From contig JAYTQU010000354.1 in the NCBI GenBank assembly GCA_043746555.1, forward strand, positions 1 through 28,102: a stretch of DNA of 28,102 nt, read 5' to 3'. Below the pieces are notes generated by a model. The model saw only the letters and a list, made by a program, of their open reading frames with translations. It did no database searches and had not been told where the DNA came from. The position numbers were made by a program, and so were the translations under genes. This document shows, in pieces, positions 21,656 to 27,593 of the stretch. This stretch comes from CAZQYC01 sp043746555. GTDB lineage: Bacteria; Pseudomonadota; Gammaproteobacteria; Steroidobacterales; Steroidobacteraceae. The first letter of the stretch is position 1. The number at the start of each line of letters is the position of its first letter.

Positions 21656-21801
21656 TTCGATGTCGTCACCGCGCTCGCTGAATGATTTCGGCTCGTCTTG
21701 TTGCGAGCCACTTTACTCCGATTCACCGCACGCCGACTCATTGCTGCCGTGTCACCGACCAACCGATTGCCACGGCCGCATATTGAACTTATCGAGCGAA
21801 T

Positions 21802-23208
21802 CTATCGAGCGCCTTTACCCCAAACAATCACTTCAACCGTCTGCACGACGATCGCCAAATAGAATAATGGGCTGTGGTTCTTCACGTAAAACAAGTCGTA
21901 CTGCAGTTTTTCAGCGGCATCTTGTTCCGACGAGCCGTATGGATAACACAGTTGCGCCCAACCCGTCAGCCCCGGCTTGATCGAATGTCGTTCGCGATAA
22001 TAAGGTATCCGTTCGTTGAGTTGCGAGACAAACTCCGGGCGCTCGGGACGCGGACCGACAAAACTCATTTCGCCGCGTAATACGTTCAGCACTTGCGGTA
22101 TCTCGTCGATACGCGTTTTACGCATGAACGCGCCGACGCGCGTCACGCGCGAATCGTTCTTTGCCGCCCAAATGGGCTTGCCTGCGCTCTCCGCATCGAC
22201 GCGCATGCTGCGAAACTTCATTAACTTAAATGGCCGACCGTATTGACCGACGCGCGTTTGGCGATACAGCGTGGGCGCACGCAGTCCGTCTTCCAGCTTA
22301 ATTGCAAGCACGGCCAACAACGCCACCGGAAACGTCACAACCAACAACACGAGACTGACCATCACATCGAACGATCTCTCCAGAAGACCATTCAGTCGGC
22401 CTTGCCGAAAGCCGTCGGAAAAAATCATCCAACTTGGGTTGAGCACGTCGAGTCGTACCTTGCCCGTCTCGCGTTCGAAGAACGTCACAAGCTCGGTAAT
22501 ATCCACCCCTTCAAGCCGGCACTCGAGCAACTGATCCATCGGAAATCCGCGCCGGCGATCGTCCATCGCAACCACTATTTCGTCGACCAGATGTTCTTGG
22601 CAGAACGCCAGCAAACTGTTGGGCGCAACAATACACAACTCACTCGGGACCAACCCCGGTTCATCGCCCTCGGCCGACAGATAGCCTTCGACCGTAAAGC
22701 CGCGCCGATCCGAACGGCGACGCAATTTAGCGATGCTGCTCGCACGGCGACCCGCGCCATACACCACGATGCGTCGCTTAAACATTTCCTCGTCAACCAT
22801 TCTGTCGAACGCAATGCGAATCAGTGCGGCGGCACCAAACGCAATCACCGCAGTAATCAGGAGCGCGCCACGACCTAAAAATAGGTACGGCAAAGCGTAG
22901 TAGACGACAGCGCACATCAGCAAAGTTGCGGTCAGCGCCGCCAAAATGCGCGTCAGCATCCCGAGAAGACGCGAGCGTTGACGCGCGTTGTACATCCCCA
23001 TGGCCGCCATCGCGACCAACATTCCGCCGGCGAAAACAATTGCGCGTGGCAGAATTGAACCGGCAATGTGCTCGACCGCCGCGATGTCGGCGGTCCGAAA
23101 TCGAACCATCGCCGCTAGATACGGGGCGGATAAGAATAGCCCCCCCTCAAGGCACGCAAGCAACGCCAACGGCAGATGTAGGTAATGTTGAAATACTTTG
23201 ATAGCCAC
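21802..23208 (-). CDS. TIGR03013-type initiating sugar transferase (undecaprenyl-phosphate glycosyl-1-phosphate transferase)
   Basis: A 468-residue polyprenyl-phosphate hexose-1-phosphate transferase that should start repeat-unit synthesis on undecaprenyl phosphate at the inner membrane. Four hydrophobic segments lie in the first ~135 residues, followed by a CoA-binding-like Rossmann domain (RRIVVYGAGRRASSIA, about 145-160). The C-terminal bacterial sugar-transferase domain has a membrane-inserting segment (MVSLVLLVVTFPVALLAVLA), then FKLMKFRSM, RKTRIDEIPQVLNVLRGEMS, FVGPRPERPEF and IKPGLTGWAQ, all conserved in this family. The start is a GTG at 23208 (reading MAIKVFQHYL), which matches the usual family N-terminus; the ribosome binding site is weak. 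It is the first gene of the cluster, so the main operon promoter should lie in 23209-23311. Confidence 0.94.
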   Translation of the reverse strand: MAIKVFQHYLHLPLALLACLEGGLFLSAPYLAAMVRFRTADIAAVEHIAGSILPRAIVFAGGMLVAMAAMGMYNARQRSRLLGMLTRILAALTATLLMCAVVYYALPYLFLGRGALLITAVIAFGAAALIRIAFDRMVDEEMFKRRIVVYGAGRRASSIAKLRRRSDRRGFTVEGYLSAEGDEPGLVPSELCIVAPNSLLAFCQEHLVDEIVVAMDDRRRGFPMDQLLECRLEGVDITELVTFFERETGKVRLDVLNPSWMIFSDGFRQGRLNGLLERSFDVMVSLVLLVVTFPVALLAVLAIKLEDGLRAPTLYRQTRVGQYGRPFKLMKFRSMRVDAESAGKPIWAAKNDSRVTRVGAFMRKTRIDEIPQVLNVLRGEMSFVGPRPERPEFVSQLNERIPYYRERHSIKPGLTGWAQLCYPYGSSEQDAAEKLQYDLFYVKNHSPLFYLAIVVQTVEVIVWGKGAR

Positions 23209-23311
23209 GGCGGTAATTCTAAGTGCCGGCAGCTCTGCCGCGCGTGAGTGAGTTCACAGGCCATACTCGCACATCCATCACAGCGTTCAAGTGTACCGAC
23301 GGGCAAAACGA

Positions 23312-23335
23312 AGCCGGCGCCCAAGGGCGCCGGCT
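23312..23335 (-). terminator. Intrinsic terminator of the PEP-CTERM gene
   Basis: A perfect GC-rich inverted repeat, AGCCGGCGCCC paired with GGGCGCCGGCT, closes a tiny loop (realistically 10 bp with a CAAG tetraloop). Read on the minus strand it begins about 24 bases after the PEP-CTERM stop codon and is followed by CGTTTTG, a short T-run. It should separate the PEP-CTERM transcript from the exopolysaccharide operon. Confidence 0.85.
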
Positions 23336-23359
23336 GAAATCGAACAAAAGTTCGTAAAT

Positions 23360-24097
23360 TTAGCTACGTCGGGTCGAAGCGCCCGTCACGTTGCGCACAC
23401 GACGTCGCGCGAACATGCCGATCGCGAACAGACCCGCTCCGAAAATTGCGATGCTGCTCGGTTCCGGCACACCGATCACGGACTCGACCATCACGACAAA
23501 ATCATTGTAATCGCGATCACCGCCGCCATACGTATCTTCCCACGCCAACAAATATTCATTCGACAACCACGGATTCAAACCAATGTTTCCTCGCGTTGGG
23601 CCGCCTTGAAAGGCGACCATATGATCAACGCCGTCTTGATTAATGGACTTTTCCGAAAAGTACGTGTCGCCCGTTGGCGTATTCAAAAAGAATCCGAATC
23701 GATCGGTGCCGAATACCGCGCACGTCGGCGTCAAAATGGTCGCCAGAGTGGCGGTACAGTATGTGTCGGCAGTGGGATTGAATAAAAACCCGAATGTTCC
23801 CGCGCCGTCGCTGCCGGAAAAAATGGTGATGCGCGTCGCCGGATCGTAAATATCATAGATACCGAAGATGTTGGCGTCTGCATATGCGCTCATTTCGAAT
23901 TGAATTCGTGCCGCGGCAACGCCGGTTGCGCCTATTTGAAACTGCTCGTCCGGAGCGGCTTGCTGGTTTTGCACATCGACCACGCCGCCGAGCGCCGTGA
24001 TGGCGTTTTGCAAGCTTGGTCCCGAAATCGGCGTCGCCAACGCGGCGCTGGAGCCTGCCATCGCTAACACTGCCACCCACCCATGAATCTTCGTCAT
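23360..24097 (-). CDS. PEP-CTERM sorting-domain protein with DUF4114-like motif
   Basis: A 245-residue exported protein. Residues 1-21 are a Sec signal peptide (cut near AALA|TP). The C-terminus is a textbook PEP-CTERM tail: VPEPSS at 210-215, a membrane helix (about 216-229) and a basic cluster RRRVR, the signal read by exosortase A. Just before it, WEDTYGGGDRDYNDFV (186-201) resembles the acidic GGDxDYND end of DUF4114 domains found in many PEP-CTERM proteins. The middle has a cysteine pair (Cys114, Cys126) that could form a disulfide. Such proteins are retained on the cell surface or in the extracellular matrix. A GAGG ribosome binding site lies 10 bases before the ATG. The gene has its own sigma-54 promoter and terminator. 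Confidence 0.93.
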   Translation of the reverse strand: MTKIHGWVAVLAMAGSSAALATPISGPSLQNAITALGGVVDVQNQQAAPDEQFQIGATGVAAARIQFEMSAYADANIFGIYDIYDPATRITIFSGSDGAGTFGFLFNPTADTYCTATLATILTPTCAVFGTDRFGFFLNTPTGDTYFSEKSINQDGVDHMVAFQGGPTRGNIGLNPWLSNEYLLAWEDTYGGGDRDYNDFVVMVESVIGVPEPSSIAIFGAGLFAIGMFARRRVRNVTGASTRRS

Positions 24098-24178
24098 CGC
24101 GTCTAACCTCGTTGCACTGTCTTAATAGAGAACTCGTCTTGCGCAGCCGGCGAACACGAGTATTTGCGCAGAGATAGA

Positions 24179-24194
24179 GCAATCGACGTGCCAA
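24179..24194 (-). promoter_or_regulatory. Sigma-54 (-24/-12) promoter of the PEP-CTERM gene
   Basis: On the minus strand the sequence reads TTGGCACGTCGATTGC followed by TCT. It matches the consensus TTGGCACG-N4-TTGCW at every defined position. Transcription should start near 24168, giving a leader of about 70 bases before the PEP-CTERM ATG. PrsR, a sigma-54 activator encoded about 5 kb away, is the obvious candidate activator. Confidence 0.88.
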
Positions 24195-24300
24195 CGCCGA
24201 AAGAGTCTTTGAAAACTAGGTGTTAGCAAATTCGCTTCGACGCGGGCCGAAACGAAAACACGGTTCACGTAAAGTCGGTCGACAAGGGTTTTTCGCTTAT

Positions 24301-24318
24301 GTCGCAAGCGGTTGCGAC
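24301..24318. promoter_or_regulatory. Palindrome, candidate upstream activating sequence
   Basis: GTCGCAA-GCGG-TTGCGAC is a perfect 7-bp inverted repeat with a 4-base spacer. It lies about 110 bases upstream of the -24 element, at the distance where sigma-54 activators normally bind. Fis-type DNA-binding domains such as that of PrsR bind palindromes as dimers. Assignment to PrsR is inferred from position and symmetry only. Confidence 0.45.
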
Positions 24319-24398
24319 GCTGTTCACGTTTTGTTGCCGCATCGGCAATCGCGCGGAACTTGGAAATCGAATGGGGATAGAGACCGATCAGCCAAACT

Positions 24399-24423
24399 CG
24401 CCATTTGCATTGCGCAAATGGCG
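24399..24423 (-). repeat. Hairpin overlapping the 3' end of tRNA-Glu
   Basis: CGCCATTTGC and GCAAATGGCG form a perfect 10-bp stem around a 5-base loop. On the minus strand the first arm uses the discriminator base and CCA of tRNA-Glu. After the hairpin comes AGTTTGG, so a T-tract is weak. It may act as a terminator or compete with tRNA 3' folding. Confidence 0.6.
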
Positions 24424-24494
24424 TCCCCAAGGGGATTCGAACCCCTGTTACTGCCGTGAAAGGGCGGTGTCCTGGGCCTCTAGACGATGGGGAC
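24419..24494 (-). tRNA. tRNA-Glu (anticodon TTC)
   Basis: A 76-base tRNA with encoded CCA. It begins GTCCCCA, contains the D-arm segment CGTCTAGAGGCCCAGGAC, an anticodon loop CTTTCAC (anticodon at 24458-24460) and the T-arm GGGGTTCGAATCCCC. The acceptor strands GTCCCCA and TGGGGAC pair fully. The anticodon stem is CCGCC against GGCAG, leaving one C-A mismatch at the second pair where enterobacterial tRNA-Glu has C-G. It lies downstream of tRNA-Ala and gltX in the same direction. Confidence 0.95.
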
Positions 24495-24570
24495 GCAGAT
24501 CCTTAGCGATGGCCAAATCGCGAACGCTCACCACGCTAACGCTACGGTCGGTAGCTGACGCTGGAGTATT

Positions 24571-24614
24571 CAATCGCCGATGCGAAGCTCTAAGTGCAGC
24601 TTCGCATCGGCGAT

Positions 24615-24616
<2 letters not shown>
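24571..24616 (-). repeat. 19-bp perfect inverted repeat abutting tRNA-Ala
   Basis: CAATCGCCGATGCGAAGCT (24571-24589) is repeated in inverse at 24598-24616 around an 8-base loop. The second arm overlaps two bases of the encoded tRNA-Ala CCA end. There is no T-tract after it on either strand. It could be a processing signal, an attenuator between the two tRNAs, or a copy of a palindromic repeat family. Confidence 0.8.
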
Positions 24617-24690
<74 letters not shown>

Positions 24691-24749
24691 ACGCGAGAGG
24701 CGCGCAATGTATGTGAGGAGCGAAGGCGAGTCAACAAAAAAGAGAGGGA

Positions 24750-26153
24750 TTACCGTGCGGATTGACAATACCGAATGGCTGTGTCGATCCGCGCAAGCGT
24801 ACGTTCGCGGCCGAGAATTTCCAGTGTGGCGTCAATCGGCGGCGAAACGGCGGTACCGGAAACCGCCACTCGAATCGGTTGCGCCACTTTGCCCAAGCCA
24901 ACGCCAAGTTCCGCTGCGATTTGCTCGATCACCGTATGAATTTCCTTTGCCTCCCAGGCGGCGAGTCCAAGAAGTCGTTCGCGCACCGCTTGCAACGGCG
25001 CAGCGGCATCCGCGCCGAAATTTTTCTTGGCCGCCTTTTCGTCGTACGCGGCAAAATCGCGAAAGAAGAATAAACTATTCTGTGCCATCTCTTTCAGTGT
25101 CTTCGCTCGCTCGCGCTGGGCGATCGCAACGGCAGTAAGCGTCGCGGTATCCGGACTCGCAACGCCAAGCGCGGTAAGCTGTGGCTCCAGATAGCGAGCC
25201 AATCGCTCAGGCGTAGCACGCTGCATGTGCTGCTGATTGAGCCAAAGTAGTTTCTCGCCGTTAAAAGCCGACGCTGCTTTGTTGACATCGCAAATATCGA
25301 AGAACGCGATCATCTCATCGATAGAAAAAACTTCTTGGTCGCCATGCGACCAGCCGAGTCGCACCAAATAATTCAGTAACGCCTCGGGCAAAAATCCGTC
25401 TTCACGATACTGCAACACGCTAACCGCGCCGTGACGCTTGGAAAGCTTGCCGCCATCAGCGCCGAGAATCATCGGCACGTGCGCATAAACCGGAGGAGTT
25501 GCGCCGAGCGCTTCCAGCATATTGATTTGACGCGGCGTGTTGTTGAGATGATCGTCGCCGCGGATCACATGTGTGATCTTCATATCGGAATCGTCGACGA
25601 CCACGCAGAAGTTATATGTCGGCGTGCCGTCGGAGCGCGCGATGATGAGATCGTCGAGTTCGACATTGTCGAAGCGTACATCCCCGTGCACGACATCCTT
25701 AACGACAACTGCGCCCGATTCCGGGTTCTTAAAGCGAATCACCGGATTTACACCAGTCCTCGGCTCGAGACGATGACGGCAAGTGCCATCGTAACGCGGC
25801 TTTTGCTTTGCAGCGGTTTGCCTGGCGCGCATCGCGTCCAATTCTTCTCGACTGCAATAGCAACGATACGCCTTCCCCGCCGTAATGAAGTGCTCCAGCA
25901 CTTCCTTGTAGCGATCCATGCGTTGCGTTTGATAAAACGGCCCCTCGTCGGGCGTCATGCCCAACCACTCCATTCCCTCGAGAATCGCTTGCACCGCTTC
26001 CGGCGTCGAACGCTCGAGGTCGGTGTCTTCGATGCGCAGAACAAACGTTCCGCGGTGATGTCGCGCGTAAAGCCAACAAAACAGTGCCGTACGAACGCTG
26101 CCGATATGCAGCATGCCGGTGGGACTGGGTGCGAAGCGAGTGCGGATAGACAT
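24750..26153 (-). CDS. gltX: Glutamate--tRNA ligase
   Basis: A 467-residue class I aminoacyl-tRNA synthetase that charges tRNA-Glu with glutamate in the cytoplasm. The N-terminal Rossmann fold begins TRFAPSPTGMLHIGSVRTAL, with the HIGH-type motif HIGS at about 17-20. The KMSKS-type motif is GGKLSKRHG at about 240. CYCSREELDAMRARQ and THVIRGDDHLNNTPRQ are typical internal blocks, and the C-terminal helical anticodon-binding domain is complete, so the gene looks intact. The ATG start is clear; the ribosome binding site (AAAGAA) is weak. The next genes on this strand are tRNA-Ala and tRNA-Glu, the latter its own substrate. Confidence 0.98.
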   Translation of the reverse strand: MSIRTRFAPSPTGMLHIGSVRTALFCWLYARHHRGTFVLRIEDTDLERSTPEAVQAILEGMEWLGMTPDEGPFYQTQRMDRYKEVLEHFITAGKAYRCYCSREELDAMRARQTAAKQKPRYDGTCRHRLEPRTGVNPVIRFKNPESGAVVVKDVVHGDVRFDNVELDDLIIARSDGTPTYNFCVVVDDSDMKITHVIRGDDHLNNTPRQINMLEALGATPPVYAHVPMILGADGGKLSKRHGAVSVLQYREDGFLPEALLNYLVRLGWSHGDQEVFSIDEMIAFFDICDVNKAASAFNGEKLLWLNQQHMQRATPERLARYLEPQLTALGVASPDTATLTAVAIAQRERAKTLKEMAQNSLFFFRDFAAYDEKAAKKNFGADAAAPLQAVRERLLGLAAWEAKEIHTVIEQIAAELGVGLGKVAQPIRVAVSGTAVSPPIDATLEILGRERTLARIDTAIRYCQSAR

Positions 26154-26501
26154 TTATTCTTTGAAAAACGCTGACGCTACAGTTGGAATTGCGATCGCGA
26201 TGGTTTATTCAATTTTTAATGACTAATTGCCATGGCAATCGAACACCAAAGATTGGTGGGGGGTGGTTTTGAACCAACGACCACGGCCGCGTGAATGCAT
26301 TATATCCGTCTTTGGTTGTCCCTGTTTGTATGAAACACATGGGAGATTCGGCACGACACCACCCGCCAAACTCCGAACGCCGAATATCAAAGGCTGGCGC
26401 GACGGACTCGCGTTGTCACCAGCGTCGACAAACCGAACGCTTGCGACACTCAAAGCGGCATCAGCGACCTGCTGATCGTGTTCGTTGCCGTTCTTGTCGA
26501 C
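26154..26501. other. Intergenic region upstream of gltX
   Basis: About 350 bases without a convincing gene. The part next to gltX (26154-26220) is A/T-rich and probably holds its promoter, but no pair of -35 and -10 boxes stands out. Just after the stop of the small exported ORF (26502), the same frame continues VDKNGNEHDQQVADA and then loses protein character, consistent with a decayed extension of that gene. A T-arm-like fragment near 26256-26290 is discussed among the rejected items. Confidence 0.5.
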
Positions 26502-26744
26502 TCATACTTCTACTTTCTTAACGCGCGTCTCCGGCTCCGAAAGCACCGCGCTCGACTCAAGATCGCTCAGCCGTTTTTCCAGCGCTTCGATCCGATCAAG
26601 CAACGTCTTGCGATCGTCATCCTTGTTCGCTGTCGCTTCTTGCGCGCGAGCATTGGGCGATGCAGCTACCGCGAGCATGAGCGTAGCCGTGGTACTCAAC
26701 GCGGTCAGCTTGTTACATACTGACTTTCGCGGGCGGATAGGCAT
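26502..26744 (-). CDS. Small exported coiled-coil protein, possibly truncated remnant of an outer-membrane protein
   Basis: An 80-residue protein with a strong ribosome binding site (AAGGGG, 8 bases before the ATG) and a clear Sec signal peptide, with likely cut at NARA|QE near residue 34. The short mature part has a heptad segment, LLDRIEALEKRLSDLES, as seen at the N-terminus of many porins and other outer-membrane proteins, where it forms a trimeric coiled coil. It then reads SEPETRVKKVEV and stops at TGA. Beyond the stop the same frame gives VDKNGNEHDQQ, which looks like a continuation. So this is either a genuine short periplasmic protein or the front part of a larger gene broken by a nonsense change and deletion. 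I do not assign a function. Confidence 0.6.
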   Translation of the reverse strand: MPIRPRKSVCNKLTALSTTATLMLAVAASPNARAQEATANKDDDRKTLLDRIEALEKRLSDLESSAVLSEPETRVKKVEV

Positions 26745-26845
26745 CGTCGTTACCCCTTAAGTAATTGAAGTCTTCTAAAAAGGGGCGGGATGATGATGTC
26801 CGAAACACTAAAAGTCTTGGCTGTTACGGTTTTCCAGTCGTTTAT

Positions 26846-26997
26846 TAGTTCTACTTTGTCACATTGTGCTGAAGCGCGCATGGCGGCGTTGCAACCGGTT
26901 GGAAAATACTCTCGTACGGCCCCGTGTACGCTGCGTTTTTCCAACCGGTTACGCGTTGCCCTGCATCGCTTGATCGCAATGTGACAAAGCAGAATTA
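26846..26997. mobile_element. 152-bp imperfect palindrome, MITE-like element
   Basis: The two halves are mirror images about a centre at 26921.5 with no insertions. Outer perfect arms are CTTTGTCACATTG (26854-26866) and its complement at 26977-26989. Inner perfect arms are AACCGGTTGGAAAA (26893-26906) and its complement at 26937-26950. The outer arms extend with mismatches to 26846 and 26997. A direct repeat ATTAG lies at 26844-26848 and 26994-26998. If that is a target duplication, the element is 26849-26993 (145 bp) with 18-bp terminal repeats carrying one mismatch. It holds no gene. Size and structure fit a miniature inverted-repeat element, but I have only one copy and cannot name a parent family. 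Confidence 0.55.
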
Positions 26998-27010
26998 GGT
27001 AAGTTATGAA
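26981..27010 (+). promoter_or_regulatory. Possible sigma-70 promoter for the TPR genes
   Basis: GTGACA (26981-26986), an 18-base spacer and TATGAA (27005-27010) resemble -35 and -10 boxes. The -35 box sits inside the right outer arm of the palindrome. The match is moderate and the call is tentative. If right, transcription starts after the in-frame ATG at 27013 or very close to it, favouring the later start at 27103. Confidence 0.25.
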
Positions 27011-27102
27011 AAATGAACCCCAAGACTAATCGTGCAGAATCGTTAGGGTACGAAGGCATCTGGACCACAAATTCCGGCGCGATTCCGTGTAAGCTGCGCG
27101 TC

Positions 27103-27588
27103 ATGTCTACGTCGTCCTCCCACAGCGATCAAGCTCTCGACCTGTTGCGCTCAGCTACCGAATGCGCCAAAGCTCAAGACTTCGAGCAAGCGCGACTTCA
27201 CTTGACCGAGCTGCTCGACATCGAGCCGCAACATGAGGTGGCGATGGGCATGCTTGCGGCGGTGTATGCAGAATTGAAGACACTCGACCGAGCGAGTGAC
27301 TACTTTCGGCGAGTGCTAGAGATCAATCCAGACAATGTTCTAGCGCGCTTTCAGCTCGGGATAGTACAACTGGAAATCGGTCACGCCGAAGATGCGTTGG
27401 CAACGTGGCAGCTGGGTAACTACGGCCCAAACGATTACTTGGTGAAATACCACAGCGGATTGGCATTGTTGCAGCTCGACCGACCGAGCGAAGCACTAGC
27501 GGCGTTTCAGAGCGCACAACAATTTATGCCAGTCGATCATGTGCTGTATCCAAAATTACTTGAGTTTCTAATCAAATTGAGCAATTGA
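27103..27588 (+). CDS. TPR-repeat protein
   Basis: A protein of about 161 residues made of roughly four tetratricopeptide repeats, for example AKAQDFEQARLHLTELL, AELKTLDRASDYFRRVLEI and LQLDRPSEALAAFQSA. There is no signal peptide or membrane segment, so it is probably cytoplasmic and binds another protein. I prefer the ATG at 27103, directly before the repeat region; an in-frame ATG at 27013 adds 30 residues that do not look like protein. Neither start has a strong ribosome binding site. The next TPR gene begins 5 bases after its stop, so the two form an operon. I do not recognise a specific family; candidates include secretion chaperone-like adaptors. Confidence 0.75.
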   Translation: MSTSSSHSDQALDLLRSATECAKAQDFEQARLHLTELLDIEPQHEVAMGMLAAVYAELKTLDRASDYFRRVLEINPDNVLARFQLGIVQLEIGHAEDALATWQLGNYGPNDYLVKYHSGLALLQLDRPSEALAAFQSAQQFMPVDHVLYPKLLEFLIKLSN

Positions 27589-27593
27589 TTCGT

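Larger units (their letters stand above)
24098..24418. other. Intergenic control region upstream of the PEP-CTERM gene
   Basis: This stretch of about 320 bases contains no credible gene. From the PEP-CTERM start outward it holds a leader of about 70 bases, the -24/-12 promoter, an incomplete inverted repeat GTCG-GT-CGAC (24274-24283), a perfect palindrome (24301-24318), and the 3' flank of tRNA-Glu. Frames that cross it have no protein-like features. Confidence 0.7.
26745..27102. other. Divergent intergenic region with a long palindrome
   Basis: This 358-base gap separates the small minus-strand exported gene from the plus-strand TPR genes. The first 100 bases hold the leader of the small gene. 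The middle (26846-26997) is a long imperfect palindrome. The last ~100 bases lead to the TPR gene and contain a possible promoter. No gene is visible. Confidence 0.7.

Noticed and set aside
21690..21709. Hairpin GGCTCG/CGAGCC between the sugar transferase and prsK as a terminator
   Set aside because: The stem is short and no T-run follows on the minus strand, so read-through into prsK is more likely.
23225..23242. CGGCAG-CT-CTGCCG inverted repeat just upstream of the sugar transferase start
   Set aside because: Only 6 bp with a 2-base loop in a GC-rich area; could be chance, and no regulator can be tied to it.
25431..26174. 247-codon plus-strand frame antisense to gltX
   Set aside because: gltX is intact with all motifs on the other strand; the antisense product has no domain or ribosome binding site.
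26256..26290. tRNA-like T-arm (GGTTCAAAACC on the minus strand) upstream of gltX
   Set aside because: The T-stem has a mismatch and no matching 5' acceptor strand, D-arm or anticodon arm is found at the right distance, so it is not a tRNA gene; at best it is a tRNA-derived scrap.
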